A DNA stretch of 22,241 nt, from contig JAEZDV010000066.1 of the NCBI GenBank assembly GCA_023417985.1, positions 1 through 22,241 on the forward strand. The letters are read 5' to 3'. Of this stretch, positions 1-8,389 are shown piece after piece. Within the stretch, counting starts at the first letter, position 1, and every line of letters begins with the position of its first letter. Both the position numbers and the translations under genes were made by a program. Below the pieces are notes generated by a model that was not told the DNA's origin, searched no databases, and was given only the letters and a program-made list of their open reading frames with translations. This stretch comes from Actinomycetes bacterium. Lineage in GTDB: Bacteria; Actinomycetota; Actinomycetes; Mycobacteriales; Mycobacteriaceae.

Positions 1-568
1 GCACCATGCCGCTCAGCATGGTGCCCGGCGAGATCGTGTTCACTCGAACACCGTTGGGCGCGAGTTCGAGTGCACAGGCCTTGGACATCGCAACCACTGC
101 GGCCTTCGTGCCGCAGTAGACGGCCATGCCCTCGGTGGGCAGGTACCCGCCGTTCGAGGCCGTATTGACGATGACGCCGGAGCCTTGCTCCACCATGACG
201 CGCCCCGCCGCGCGCGTGCCGTAGAAGATGCCGCCGAAGTTCACGGACACCACGCGTTCGAAGTCGTCGTTTGTCGTGTCGAGCAGCGGGCCGGCGGCAT
301 GGACACCCGCGTTGTTGCACATTACGTCGAGTCGTCCGTGCCGAGCGACGGTTCCGCTTACGAGAGCCTCGACCTCCTCCGGGTTGCCGACGTCGGTGCG
401 GACGAACTCGGCGCCGATCGCCTGTGCTGCGGACTCGCCGGCTTCCTGGCTGATGTCCGCCATGACCACACGAGCGCCTTCGGCGACCATCAGTTCGGCG
501 GTCGCCCGGCCGAGACCGGAAGAGGCGCCGGTGATGATGACGATCTTGTCCTGCATACGGTGTGCCAT
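1..568 (-). CDS. SDR family oxidoreductase, C-terminus cut by window edge
   Basis: Classical short-chain dehydrogenase/reductase, expected to oxidise an alcohol or reduce a ketone with NAD(P)(H) in the cytosol. I translated it by hand from ATG at 568; 189 codons are present and the C-terminal quarter lies beyond base 1. Visible motifs are the TGASSGLG cofactor loop (residues 13-20), Asp38 at the end of beta-2 (NAD preference), NNAG (85-88), and the Asn-Ser-Tyr-Lys tetrad N110, S138, Y151, K155 (YCGTK). It is the last visible gene of a minus-strand run, 44 bp after the SRPBCC gene. An AAAGG-type ribosome site lies upstream. A second in-frame Met at codon 5 is a possible alternative start. Family assignment is secure; the substrate is unknown. 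Confidence 0.9.
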   Translation of the reverse strand, partial: MAHRMQDKIVIITGASSGLGRATAELMVAEGARVVMADISQEAGESAAQAIGAEFVRTDVGNPEEVEALVSGTVARHGRLDVMCNNAGVHAAGPLLDTTNDDFERVVSVNFGGIFYGTRAAGRVMVEQGSGVIVNTASNGGYLPTEGMAVYCGTKAAVVAMSKACALELAPNGVRVNTISPGTMLSGMV

Positions 569-612
569 CTCTTGGCCTTTCGAGTGGTCGTGCCGGGGAA
601 GGGCGGTGTGCG

Positions 613-1122
613 TTATGCGGTGTGCGTCCGGGCGCCGCGCTCGGCGTAAACGACTTCGCTGCGCTTCTTCAGCGCGACCGCGGTGTCGTCGAAGGCGCGT
701 TTCACCCATGCGCCGCTGTCGGCCATGATCTGATGCGCTTCCTCGCCGAGGAAAGCGTCCGTGGAGTAGTAGCGGCACCTGGTCTCGTCTATCGGCTCGA
801 CGACCTGATCGCGGCGGGCCGCTTGCGCGGAGAGTTCGGTGGGTCGCAGCTCCCAGGACAGCAGACGTTCCGGCACCACGGCACAGACGTATTCGGTGTA
901 CGGGAAGGTCTCGGCCGCTCCCGAGTAGTCGGTCAGTGTCATGTTCACCGGCGCACCGAGCTCCAGTGTCGAGTCCGCCACGATGCAGAAGGGGTTCCAG
1001 TTCGGATAGTTGTCGAGGTCGGTGAGGACCTCCCAGACGACACTCGCGGGTGCGTTGATCTCCACCTCGACGGAGCGAACGGTGGTCGCGGGATCGTATT
1101 CGGGGATGGACAGTTCGGTCAT
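613..1122 (-). CDS. SRPBCC family (polyketide cyclase/START-like) protein
   Basis: Protein of 169 aa with the SRPBCC (helix-grip) pattern: an N-terminal strand with VEVEINAPASVVWEVLTDLDNYPNWNP spread over about residues 17-43, alternating beta strands in the middle, and a C-terminal amphipathic helix (about 135-160). These domains bind hydrophobic ligands; a few act as cyclases or hydrolases. No catalytic residues can be assigned. The start is the ATG at 1122, with GGAGG about 6 bp upstream. The gene begins 14 bp after the stop of the mycofactocin-type SDR, so the two are almost certainly co-transcribed. A ligand-binding or accessory role in handling a hydrophobic cyclic substrate is inferred from context only. 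Confidence 0.82.
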   Translation of the reverse strand: MTELSIPEYDPATTVRSVEVEINAPASVVWEVLTDLDNYPNWNPFCIVADSTLELGAPVNMTLTDYSGAAETFPYTEYVCAVVPERLLSWELRPTELSAQAARRDQVVEPIDETRCRYYSTDAFLGEEAHQIMADSGAWVKRAFDDTAVALKKRSEVVYAERGARTHTA

Positions 1123-1136
1123 CGTTCCTCCGATGG

Positions 1137-1952
1137 TTAGCGGATGAGAGTTCCCAGGTCGACCGGAATTTGCGCTCCGGTGATGTGACGAGCTTCGTCG
1201 GACAGCAGCCAGGCGACGGTGGCGGCGATGTCCTCGGCGTCGGTCGCCGCGTCCGGCAGGGCGTTCATGAAGATCGGTCCGAGGGTGTCGGCATGTTCGG
1301 CGATCAACTGCTGCATCTCGACGGGCTGCATGTCGGTGGTCACCCCGGCGGGGTGAACGGTGTTGACGCGGATGCGCTGTTGACCGAGTTCGTTCGCCAG
1401 GGTCTTGCAGAGGCCAACGACCCCGTGCTTGCTGGCCGAGTAGGCGGCGACGAACGGCAACCCGCGCAAGCCCGCCACCGAGCTCGTCATGACGATGGCG
1501 CCACCGCGGCCCTGTTCGAGCATGATCGGCACAGCCGCCTTGACGGTGTGGAAGACCCCGGTCAGGTTGATGTCGATGGTCTCCTTCCACTGCTCGAGGG
1601 CGTGCTCCCAGGTGGTGGCGGCGGTGCAGACACCGGCGTTGGCGACGACGATGTCGAGGCCGCCGAGTTCCGCAACGCCCTCGGAGAGCGTCTGCCGGAG
1701 GGCGCCGAAGTCACGGACGTCGACCTCGCGGGCGACGATGCGCCGGCCGAGCGCTTCGACCTCCTTGACGGTCACGGCCAGGTCGTCCCGGGTGGCGCCG
1801 GGATAGGCGGGGTATTCGAGGGGCATGCAGATGTCGACGGCGATGATGTCGGCGCCTTCGCTCGCCAGCCGGACGGCTTCGGCGCGGCCCTGTCCGCGGG
1901 CGGCTCCGGTGATGAACGCGATCTTGCCTTCGAAGCGGCGTGTGGTCGTCAT
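1137..1952 (-). CDS. Mycofactocin-coupled SDR (carveol-dehydrogenase type)
   Basis: Short-chain dehydrogenase of 271 aa. Motifs are TGAARGQG (15-22), Asp40 after beta-2, NAG (105-107), Ser157/158 and YSASK (171-175). The insertion between beta-2 and the next helix (about 41-73, with ICMPL...EALGRRIVAR) is the hallmark of the actinobacterial mycofactocin-coupled SDR family. That family holds a poorly exchanging NAD and includes carveol dehydrogenases. The likely reaction is oxidation of a secondary or cyclic alcohol to the ketone, with electrons passed to mycofactocin; no mycofactocin biosynthesis gene lies in this window. The ATG at 1952 has GGAG 5-8 bp upstream. An upstream in-frame start at 2012 would run through the decayed MaoC remnant and has no better ribosome site. 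The family call is firm; the substrate is inferred. Confidence 0.9.
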   Translation of the reverse strand: MTTTRRFEGKIAFITGAARGQGRAEAVRLASEGADIIAVDICMPLEYPAYPGATRDDLAVTVKEVEALGRRIVAREVDVRDFGALRQTLSEGVAELGGLDIVVANAGVCTAATTWEHALEQWKETIDINLTGVFHTVKAAVPIMLEQGRGGAIVMTSSVAGLRGLPFVAAYSASKHGVVGLCKTLANELGQQRIRVNTVHPAGVTTDMQPVEMQQLIAEHADTLGPIFMNALPDAATDAEDIAATVAWLLSDEARHITGAQIPVDLGTLIR

Positions 1953-2331
1953 GATGCTCCGTTCGGAACGTGAATGGTCGTGGTCGGGATCAGGCGAAGG
2001 ACGCGTGTCCACTGGTCAAAACCGCACCGCTGAGCCATGAAGTAGCCGCTCTCGACGGCTGTCTCGAAGACCGCGGCACGGCCCTTGTCCCAGACCTCGT
2101 CGACCCGCGCCGACATCGAGATCTGGCCGGACCGGGGAAGGAGAGCGGGCACGTCGAGACTTTGCGAACCATGGCGAGCGGTCTTCGTGTCGAACGCTCC
2201 GAAAGCGCCCAGTGCATCGGGGGCCACTGGGCCAGGGTCAGGGCGAAAGTAGGCAGGACGCGGAGCCGGTCCTCGAAGACCAGGTTGAGGCCACGCACGC
2301 CACCGGGCGGGGTCGACGTCGTTCCGGTCAT
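1949..2331 (-). pseudogene. Decayed MaoC-like (R)-hydratase remnant
   Basis: Two reading frames add up to the middle of a MaoC-like hydratase. The first (2331 to about 2226) contains LNLVFEDRLRVLPTFALTLAQW. The second (about 2226 to 1949) continues with ALGAFGAFDTKTARHGSQSLDV and SARVDEVWDKGRAAVFE. Restoring one G in TGGCC near 2223-2227 would join them. The YALGVG-type N-terminus of the family is missing, and similarity stops after VESGYFMAQ, so both ends are also lost. The remnant's stop overlaps the start of the following SDR (ATGA). Intact relatives hydrate 2-enoyl-CoA. The assignment rests on recalled family consensus, not a search. The single-base gap alone could be a sequencing error, but the missing ends could not. 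Confidence 0.72.
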
Positions 2332-2358
2332 CGAGGAAGATCCCTTCTCATACTCTCG

Positions 2359-2391
2359 GCGCGTGTGATGGGACTAACCGGTCACACGCGC
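2359..2391 (-). terminator. Hairpin at the end of the Old Yellow Enzyme gene
   Basis: Perfect 10-bp inverted repeat GCGCGTGTGA / TCACACGCGC with a 13-nt loop. It overlaps the stop codon of the upstream ene-reductase (TGA at 2384-2382). There is no U-run after it on the minus strand, so it would be at most a weak or partial terminator. It may instead stabilise mRNA or lower expression of the downstream genes, or act as an operator. The inverted repeat is seen; the function is inferred. Confidence 0.45.
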
Positions 2392-3485
2392 GCCGGGGTG
2401 AATCGCGGGTAGTCGAGGTAGCCCTCGGCGCCCCCGCCGTAGTAGGTGGTCGGATCCGGTTCCGTCAGCGGCCATCCGTTCCGTAGGCGTGCGACAAGGT
2501 CGGGGTTCGCGATGAACGGTTGTCCGAAGGCGGCCAGGTCGATCAGGTTCCGCGCGATCAGTTCCTCGGCGTATTCCGGGGTCATTCCTCCGGCGAGGAT
2601 GATCGTTCCCTGAAACCGCGCGCGGAAAGCCGTGAGAAAGTCGGTGTCGAGTAGCCGGGAGCCGGCGGGACGCTGGTCGATGAGGTGGACGTAGGCGAGG
2701 TCACGGCGCGACAGTTCCGAGGCCAGGTACAGATAAGTCTCTGCTGCCTCCGGGTAGGCGGGCATGTCGAACAGTTCACTGAACGGGGAGAGTCGGATTC
2801 CGACCCGGGCGGAGCCGAGTGCCCCGATCACGGCGTCGACCGTTTCGAGCAGGAACCGGGCGCGATCGGCGTAGGAGCCACCGTAGGGGTCGGATCGGAT
2901 ATTGGTCGCTGGGTTGAGGAACTGTTCGAACAGGTATCCGTTGGCGCCGTGCAACTCGACACCGTCGAAGCCGGCCACCTCGGCATTGGTTGCCGCGCTG
3001 GCGAAGTCGTCCACTACGCGGCCGACTTCCTCGGTGCTCAGCGGGCGGGGATCACCGACGTCGACGAAGCCGATGTTTCCGTCACCGTCGAACGCGAAGA
3101 TCTTGCTCTCCGGAGCGGGCACGGCGCCTGCGCTCACGGGTTGTCCGCCCTCCGGTTGGAGGGAGGCATGCGACAACCGGCCGACGTGCCAGAGCTGGGC
3201 GAAGATCCGTCCGCCCTCGCTGTGGACGGCGTCGGTGACGGTGCGCCATCCGGTGACCTGCGCGGGCGACCAGATTCCCGGGACGTACACGTAGCCTTGC
3301 GCTTCCGGGGAGATCGGTGTGCCTTCGGTGACGATCAGTCCGGCGGTCGCCCGCTGGCGGTAGTACTCCGCCGTCTCTGCGGTCGGGATGGTGTCGGCGC
3401 ACCGTGCCCGTGTCATGGGCGCCATCACGAGACGATTGCCGAGGACGAGTTCGCCGATCCGATGGGTGTCGAACAACCGAGTCAA
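2382..3485 (-). CDS. Old Yellow Enzyme family alkene (ene) reductase
   Basis: Flavin (FMN) oxidoreductase of 367 aa, a typical length for the NemA/XenB-like OYE class. It is expected to reduce the C=C bond of alpha,beta-unsaturated ketones with NAD(P)H. Visible features are the N-terminal NRLVMAPMTR segment (17-26), the substrate-binding pair H179/N182 and proton-donor Y184 in HGANGYL, and the SDPYGGS loop (198-204). The start is the TTG at 3485, chosen because LFDTHRIGELVLGNRLVMAPM aligns with the usual N-terminus; the upstream AAGAGA is a weak ribosome site. The leader is about 150 nt and carries the composite promoter near 3650. In this cluster it could saturate a cyclic enone before Baeyer-Villiger oxidation (inference). 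Confidence 0.9.
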   Translation of the reverse strand: MTRLFDTHRIGELVLGNRLVMAPMTRARCADTIPTAETAEYYRQRATAGLIVTEGTPISPEAQGYVYVPGIWSPAQVTGWRTVTDAVHSEGGRIFAQLWHVGRLSHASLQPEGGQPVSAGAVPAPESKIFAFDGDGNIGFVDVGDPRPLSTEEVGRVVDDFASAATNAEVAGFDGVELHGANGYLFEQFLNPATNIRSDPYGGSYADRARFLLETVDAVIGALGSARVGIRLSPFSELFDMPAYPEAAETYLYLASELSRRDLAYVHLIDQRPAGSRLLDTDFLTAFRARFQGTIILAGGMTPEYAEELIARNLIDLAAFGQPFIANPDLVARLRNGWPLTEPDPTTYYGGGAEGYLDYPRFTPARV

Positions 3486-3629
3486 CGCTGTCTCTTTTCT
3501 GCAGGAGGTCTACGACTCTTGTTCAAGGCCGCAGCACGGAGCTCGATCGGGTCGTGGTGCCCGGATATCGAGGCGCGACGGAGCGTTCGCGAAAAATATT
3601 GGAGTGGAACAGTTCTCACTCGTACGCCC

Positions 3630-3670
3630 GTGATGGGGATCACTGTAGCCGTTGGCTGCGGCAGCGTCAA
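3630..3670 (-). promoter_or_regulatory. Composite promoter/operator P1 (drives OYE operon)
   Basis: Read on the minus strand: -35 TTGACG at 3670-3665, a 17-bp spacer, and -10 TACAGT at 3647-3642. The spacer and -10 hold the palindrome GTAGCC-GTT-GGCTGC (3645-3659, plus-strand reading, one mismatch). Overlapping the -10 is GTGA-N6-TCAC at 3630-3643. The same arrangement recurs at three other places in this window. It lies 28 bp after the KshB-like gene and about 155 bp before the OYE start. The sequence and spacing are seen; the promoter and operator roles are inferred. Confidence 0.8.
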
Positions 3671-3697
3671 TACATCCGACCCGTCGAGCGAACGGTG

Positions 3698-4741
3698 TCA
3701 GAACTCGATCTCGATCGGACCCGAGTCGGGGCGCGCCTGGCATCCGAGGATGTAACCCTCGGCGATATCGGACGGATCGAGGATGTCCGACTTCTCCATC
3801 ACGACCTTCCCCGAAGCCACTGTGCACGCGCAGGATCCGCACTCACCCGATCGGCAGGAGAACGGAACGTCGACACCGCGGGCCAGCAACACGTCGACGA
3901 GGGTGCTGGCACTCGGCCAGTTGAACCGATGCGACTCACCGTCCAGGAGCACGACCGTCTCGAACGCCGAAGCGGGATCGTCGTCGACGAGGGGCCGCGG
4001 TCCTTCGAAGGGGTCGCCCGAGATCGAGACGAACACCTCCTGATGGAAGCGCTCAGCGGGAACATCTGCCGCTCTCACCCCTTCGGCCACGCCGTCCATG
4101 AACGGGCCGGGGCCGCAGACGAACACCTCGCGCGAGAGGTGGTCCGCCGCCAGCGCCACGAACCGCTCCCGGGGCGGGATGCCGTGTAGGTCGTCGAACC
4201 AGTAGTGGATCGTCAGACGATCGTCGAACTTCGCGGCGTAGTCCTCCAGTTCGCTGTGGAATATCACCGAGTTGCGGTCGCGATTGGCGTAGAACAGAAC
4301 GACCGACCGATCGGACCGGAGCAACGCGGTCTTCAGGATCGAGATGATCGGCGTGATGCCGCTACCTGCTGCGAACAACAGAAAATCGTTCGTGAAATCC
4401 GCCGGCGTGAAGCGACCCGACGGCGGCAGGACGGTGAGGGAGTTCCCCGGTTCCACGTTGTCGCACAACCAGTTCGAACCATATCCGCCCGCGGTGCGTT
4501 TGACTGTGATCTTCAACTCGTCGTCGATGCCGGGGGCACTCGACAGCGAATACGACCGGGCGACATGTCCGGTGCGGTCGCTCGGTATCCGGACGGTCAA
4601 GAACTGGCCGGGCCGGTACGCGAAGGTTTCACGAAAATCCTTCGGTGTGCACAGGACGATCGACTTCGAATCCGGGGTCTCGTCGATGACGTCGATGACG
4701 GTCAGTTCGTATCCGACACCGACGGTCTGCAAGGTGCTCAC
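3698..4741 (-). CDS. KshB-like ferredoxin reductase (FAD, NAD, 2Fe-2S) for a Rieske oxygenase
   Basis: Protein of 347 aa with the domain order of 3-ketosteroid 9-alpha-hydroxylase reductase (KshB) and related class IA-like reductases. It has an FAD-binding barrel with RSYSLSS (63-68 region), an NAD(P)-binding domain with GSGITP (126-131) and CGPGPFM (209-215), and a C-terminal plant-type [2Fe-2S] domain with Cys296, Cys301, Cys304 and Cys334 (CRSGECGSC...C). It would pass electrons from NADH to a terminal Rieske oxygenase, and the only such oxygenase here is at 14109-15155. The GTG at 4741 was chosen because it gives the family length; the upstream purine-rich GGAGAG is not ideally spaced. 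It lies 71 bp after the BVMO gene, probably in the same transcript. The exact substrate is unknown, so I give no gene symbol. Confidence 0.9.
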   Translation of the reverse strand: MSTLQTVGVGYELTVIDVIDETPDSKSIVLCTPKDFRETFAYRPGQFLTVRIPSDRTGHVARSYSLSSAPGIDDELKITVKRTAGGYGSNWLCDNVEPGNSLTVLPPSGRFTPADFTNDFLLFAAGSGITPIISILKTALLRSDRSVVLFYANRDRNSVIFHSELEDYAAKFDDRLTIHYWFDDLHGIPPRERFVALAADHLSREVFVCGPGPFMDGVAEGVRAADVPAERFHQEVFVSISGDPFEGPRPLVDDDPASAFETVVLLDGESHRFNWPSASTLVDVLLARGVDVPFSCRSGECGSCACTVASGKVVMEKSDILDPSDIAEGYILGCQARPDSGPIEIEF

Positions 4742-4812
4742 TCTCGGTCGCCTGCGCTCTCCGTCGACTACGTTGTTCTCGTGAATTCGACTGTGTGATC
4801 CGGAATTCGGGT

Positions 4813-6462
4813 TCAGGACAGGGATACGCGCTGCTTCTTCTCGAATCCTGTGTACCCCTCTGCCGCGGCGCGGGTGCACCAGTCGGAATAGCGTTGGAAA
4901 CCGCCGACGTACATCAGCAGGGTGCGCGGCTTGCCGGGGATGTTCGCACCCGTGTACCAGGAGTCGGTGCGGGAATGCATCGTGCGCGCGGCGGCAGCGT
5001 CCACCTCGGCGGTCCACTCGCTCTCCTGCGCGGGGGTCGCGCCGAAGCGGGAGATCCCGTTCTCCTCGAGATGATCGATGGTCCGCAGGATCCAGTCGAC
5101 CTGCCACTCACCCGTGGTGATCATCTGTGCCAGGACGGACGGGCTGCCGGGACCGTGCACCATGAACAGGTTCGGGAACCCGGCGGTCATCAGACCGAAG
5201 ACGGTCCTCGGTCCATCGGCCCAATGGTCGGCGAGTCGCGCACCGCCGACGCCGGTCACGTTCATCCTCAGCATCGAACCGGTCATCGCGTCGAAGCCGG
5301 TGGCGAAGATGAGCACGTCGAGGTCGTGCTCGGAAGCCGTGGTGCGGAGGCCCGATTCGGTGACCTCCTCGATGGGGTGGGTCCGTACGTCGACCAGGCT
5401 CACGTTGTCGCGGTTGAAGGTCTGGTAGTAGCCGGAATCGATGCAGATCCGCTTGCCGCCGATCGGATAGGTTTTCGGGCACAGGAGCTCTGCGGTCTCC
5501 GGGTCGTGGACGATGGACCGTATCTTGGTGCGCACGAATTCGGCGAGGATCTCGTTCGCCTTCGGATCGCTGGAGGTATCGGTGAACGTCCGGATGAACT
5601 CGAGTCCGTTACGTGCGTTCCACGCACTCTCCATGACCTGCTCGCGCTCCTCCTCGCTGTAATCGAAGATCGAACGCTGCTCGGCGACATTGCTCATCAA
5701 CACCGCACCGTGGGTGTCGAGGATCTGCTTGCGCCGCTCCGGATAATTCTCCTTCCAGTCCCGCACGTATTCGGGATCCAGTTTCCGGTTGCGCGAGGGA
5801 AGGCTGAAGTTGGGGGTCCGCTGGAAGACCGTGAGATGCTCGGCGACCGCGGCGACCTCCGGGGTGATCTGGATGCCGGTGGAACCGGTACCGATCAAAC
5901 CGACGCGCTTGCCGGCGAGGTCGACGCCTTGCTTGGGCCACCGTGAGGTGTGGTACGCCTCGCCGCGGAAGCGATCGAGTCCGGGCCAGTCCGGGACGTT
6001 GGAGACATCGAGACTGCCGGTCGCCGCGACCACGTGCCTCGCGATGAAGTGGTCGCCCCAGACGGTGCCGACGTGCCATTCGTCTGCGGACTCGTCGAAG
6101 GTCAGTTCGTCGACCCGGGTTTCGAAGCGGATGTCCTCGCGCAGGTCGAAGCGGTCGGCGACGTGGTTCGCGTAGGCCTCGAGGTCCGGTTGCGGCGAAA
6201 AGTGCTCCGACCACGACCATTCCTGCTGGAGGTCCTCGTCGAAGGAGTACGAGTACTGCATGGACTCGATGTCCACGCGGGCGCCGGGGTAACGGTTCCA
6301 GTACCAGGTGCCGCCCACGCCGTCCCCTGCCTCCAGGCACACGACCCGACGGCCCTGCTGACGGAGACGGTGAAGCGCATACATTCCGCTGAATCCCGCG
6401 CCGATGACGACAACGTCGAAGCGTTCGGCGGTACGGCCGGCTTCCGGGGTCGAGGTGGACAT
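4813..6462 (-). CDS. Baeyer-Villiger monooxygenase, cyclohexanone-monooxygenase type
   Basis: Type I BVMO of 549 aa: FAD- and NADPH-dependent, converting (cyclic) ketones to esters or lactones with O2. Two Rossmann motifs flank the family fingerprint. GAGFSG (21-26) binds FAD, FRGEAYHTSRWP (165-176) matches FxGxxxHxxxW(P/D) exactly, and GTGSTG (191-196) binds NADPH. GGTWYWNRYPGARVD (about 50-64) and the FATGFDAMTG segment are also typical of the cyclohexanone/cyclopentanone monooxygenase group. The ATG at 6462 has GGAGG 6 bp upstream. It sits between an SDR (82 bp upstream) and the KshB-like gene. With the hydrolase two genes upstream it would make and open a lactone (inference). Family call secure; substrate unknown. 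Confidence 0.93.
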   Translation of the reverse strand: MSTSTPEAGRTAERFDVVVIGAGFSGMYALHRLRQQGRRVVCLEAGDGVGGTWYWNRYPGARVDIESMQYSYSFDEDLQQEWSWSEHFSPQPDLEAYANHVADRFDLREDIRFETRVDELTFDESADEWHVGTVWGDHFIARHVVAATGSLDVSNVPDWPGLDRFRGEAYHTSRWPKQGVDLAGKRVGLIGTGSTGIQITPEVAAVAEHLTVFQRTPNFSLPSRNRKLDPEYVRDWKENYPERRKQILDTHGAVLMSNVAEQRSIFDYSEEEREQVMESAWNARNGLEFIRTFTDTSSDPKANEILAEFVRTKIRSIVHDPETAELLCPKTYPIGGKRICIDSGYYQTFNRDNVSLVDVRTHPIEEVTESGLRTTASEHDLDVLIFATGFDAMTGSMLRMNVTGVGGARLADHWADGPRTVFGLMTAGFPNLFMVHGPGSPSVLAQMITTGEWQVDWILRTIDHLEENGISRFGATPAQESEWTAEVDAAAARTMHSRTDSWYTGANIPGKPRTLLMYVGGFQRYSDWCTRAAAEGYTGFEKKQRVSLS

Positions 6463-6544
6463 GTTCCTCCAAGAATCGGATCTGCTTCAGCGGCGCGGGG
6501 CGGCCTGCTGAGGAATTCGGGGGGTGGGTCGCGGGTGGAGCCTG

Positions 6545-7270
6545 CTACCCGAGCAGGGACCCGCCGTCCGCGACGACGTCGGTGCCGTTGACGAAGGACG
6601 CGTCGTCCGAGGCGAGGAAGACCACGACGTTGGCGGTCTCCTGCGGGTCGGCCTGGCGCTTGAGGCCGGTCGGGATCTCTGCGGAGCCGGTGGTCGGCGA
6701 CATGTCGGTGCGAAGGTTACCGGGCAGCACCGCATTCACCCGGATCTTGGACGGTTCGAGTTCGATCGCTGCGGTCCGGGTCAGTCCGCGCATTGCCCAC
6801 TTCGACATGCTGTACGAGCCGTGCCCGGCATAGGACGTCGTTCCGGCGAGCGACGAGACGTTCACGATCGAACCGCCACCGCGGGCGCGCAGCGCGGGGG
6901 CGACGGCCTGGATGCCGAGGAACGGTCCACGCAGGTTGACGGCGAGGACCTTGTCGAGGTCGGTGACGGTCTCGTCCTCGAGCAGTTGCTTGCGGTATAT
7001 CGCCGCATTGTTGACGAGGACGTCGAGGCCGCCGAATGCCGAGGTCGCCACGGCGACGGCGGCGGTCCAGTCCTCCGGGGAGGTCACGTCGAGGTGGGTG
7101 TGGACTACGGAGTCTCCGAGCTCGTCGGCGACGGTTTTCGCCAGGTCGTCGAGGACATCGCCGATCACGACCGAGCAACCTTCCTGCGCGAGTGTCCGGA
7201 CGATGCGTTCGCCCTGTCCGCGTGCGCCACCGGTGACGATCGCGACCTTTCCTTCGAAGCGGTGCGGCAT
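6545..7270 (-). CDS. SDR family NAD-dependent alcohol dehydrogenase
   Basis: Classical SDR of 241 aa. Motifs are TGGARGQG (13-20), Asp38 (NAD preference), NNAA in place of NNAG (87-90), N112, S139/S140, and YSMSK (153-157). ARGQGE and the ending with FVNGTDVVADGGSLLG fit 3-alpha/20-beta-hydroxysteroid-dehydrogenase-like and cyclohexanol-dehydrogenase-like SDRs. The ATG at 7270 has GGAG 5-8 bp upstream. It follows the hydrolase by 29 bp and precedes the BVMO by 82 bp. It could therefore make the BVMO's ketone substrate from an alcohol, or oxidise the hydroxy-acid produced by the lactone hydrolase. Both roles are inference. Confidence 0.9.
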   Translation of the reverse strand: MPHRFEGKVAIVTGGARGQGERIVRTLAQEGCSVVIGDVLDDLAKTVADELGDSVVHTHLDVTSPEDWTAAVAVATSAFGGLDVLVNNAAIYRKQLLEDETVTDLDKVLAVNLRGPFLGIQAVAPALRARGGGSIVNVSSLAGTTSYAGHGSYSMSKWAMRGLTRTAAIELEPSKIRVNAVLPGNLRTDMSPTTGSAEIPTGLKRQADPQETANVVVFLASDDASFVNGTDVVADGGSLLG

Positions 7271-7299
7271 GATTCTCCGATTCCGGGGATGCTCGTGGT

Positions 7300-8241
7300 T
7301 CAGCTGGTCAGCGCTCGCCGGATGGCGGCGGTGTAGTCGGCGTCGATCCGCTGGGAGATCGCAGCCTTGGGGAACACTCCGGACGATCCGTGGAAGGTTC
7401 CGGGGTAGAGGTGCAGTTCGGTGGCCACGCCTGCGTGCGTCAATCGCAAGGCGTAGTCGATCCCCTCGTCGCGGAGCGGATCGAAGGAGGTGACCGCGAT
7501 GTACACGGGGGGCAACCCGCTGAGGTCGGTGGCCCGTGCGAGGGCGGCATAGTGCGATGTCTTGCTCCGGTCGGCGTCGGCTCCCAGATAGTGGCGCCAG
7601 CTGTCGATTCCGTTCTGCCGGTTCCACAACGGGGAATCGGTGTACTCGGTGGCAGAGGTCGTGAGCAGACGGTCGTCGAGGACGGGGGAGTCCAACGCCT
7701 GGAAGATCACCGCGGGGCCACCGGTGTCTCGGGCCTTGAGCGCGACTGCGGCGGCGAGCCCGGCACCGGCGCTGATTCCGGCGAGAACGATCCGGGTCGG
7801 GTCGATCCCCAGGTCGTTGTCGCCGCCGACCCAGGTCAGGGCGTCGAAGGCGTCGTCGAACGGTGTGGGGAAGGTGTGTTCCGGAGCGAGTCGATAGTTG
7901 ACGGAGACCACCACCGCGTCCAGGCTCGCGGCCAGGGCCGACGGAACCCGGACATCGGTTGCGGCGTCGCCGAAGACGAACCCGCCGCCGTGGAAGTACA
8001 CGACGCACGGGAGTGGTTGCGCGGTGCGGTCTTCCGGTTCGAACACGACGAGGCGGACGTCGGAGCCGTCGGTTGCGGGTGCTGTTCGGTGGTGCACCGC
8101 GACGCCGGCGGGTACGGCTGTCATCGGATCGTCGGTCCTCATCGAGCGGACGACCGCGCGCGCCTTCTCGGCGTCCGCGACGTCGAGCTCGGGGAGGAAT
8201 TCCATCATCGGCCGGTATTCGGGATCGACGGTGTAGGACAT
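7300..8241 (-). CDS. Alpha/beta hydrolase, HSL family (candidate lactone hydrolase)
   Basis: Protein of 313 aa of the hormone-sensitive-lipase (bacterial family IV) group. The oxyanion motif HGGG is at 84-87, nucleophile Ser157 is in GISAG, Asp254 is in FDPLRDEG and His284 is in GTFHGS, giving a complete triad. NYRLAPEH (115-122) is typical of the family. The ATG at 8241 follows AAGGAGAGG with ideal spacing. It is the first gene after promoter P2, with an SDR and a BVMO downstream. Known rhodococcal monoterpene epsilon-lactone hydrolases belong to this family, so hydrolysis of the BVMO lactone is a reasonable inference. A general esterase cannot be excluded. Confidence 0.9.
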   Translation of the reverse strand: MSYTVDPEYRPMMEFLPELDVADAEKARAVVRSMRTDDPMTAVPAGVAVHHRTAPATDGSDVRLVVFEPEDRTAQPLPCVVYFHGGGFVFGDAATDVRVPSALAASLDAVVVSVNYRLAPEHTFPTPFDDAFDALTWVGGDNDLGIDPTRIVLAGISAGAGLAAAVALKARDTGGPAVIFQALDSPVLDDRLLTTSATEYTDSPLWNRQNGIDSWRHYLGADADRSKTSHYAALARATDLSGLPPVYIAVTSFDPLRDEGIDYALRLTHAGVATELHLYPGTFHGSSGVFPKAAISQRIDADYTAAIRRALTS

Positions 8242-8304
8242 CGATTCCTCTCCTTGTGCACTAGGAACGGGTGCTCCGGTCGACCGCGACCGGAACTGTG
8301 TGAC

Positions 8305-8360
8305 GTGACCGCGATCACTGCGGACGAGAGAACTGTAGCCAGTGGCTACTTTCTCGTCAA
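8305..8360 (-). promoter_or_regulatory. Composite promoter/operator P2 (drives hydrolase-SDR-BVMO-reductase operon)
   Basis: Minus strand: -35 TTGACG at 8360-8355, a 17-bp spacer, and -10 TACAGT at 8337-8332. The perfect palindrome GTAGCC-AGT-GGCTAC is at 8335-8349. The CRP-like box GTGA-N6-TCAC is at 8305-8318, about 14 bp further downstream than in the other three copies. It lies about 30 bp after the stop of the SDR ending at 8390 and 90 bp before the hydrolase ATG. Motifs and spacing are seen; function is inferred. Confidence 0.82.
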
Positions 8361-8389
8361 CCGTCAATTCGGAGCAGGCTCGCATCGAC

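Noticed and set aside
4795..5946. 383-codon plus-strand open frame opposite the first BVMO
   Set aside because: The opposite strand encodes a complete BVMO with all motifs; this frame shows none and is a shadow.
8335..8349. GTAGCC-AGT-GGCTAC palindrome as a transcription terminator hairpin
   Set aside because: It has only a 6-bp stem with a 3-nt loop, no T-run, and sits exactly between a -35 and a -10 in four places, so an operator explains it better.
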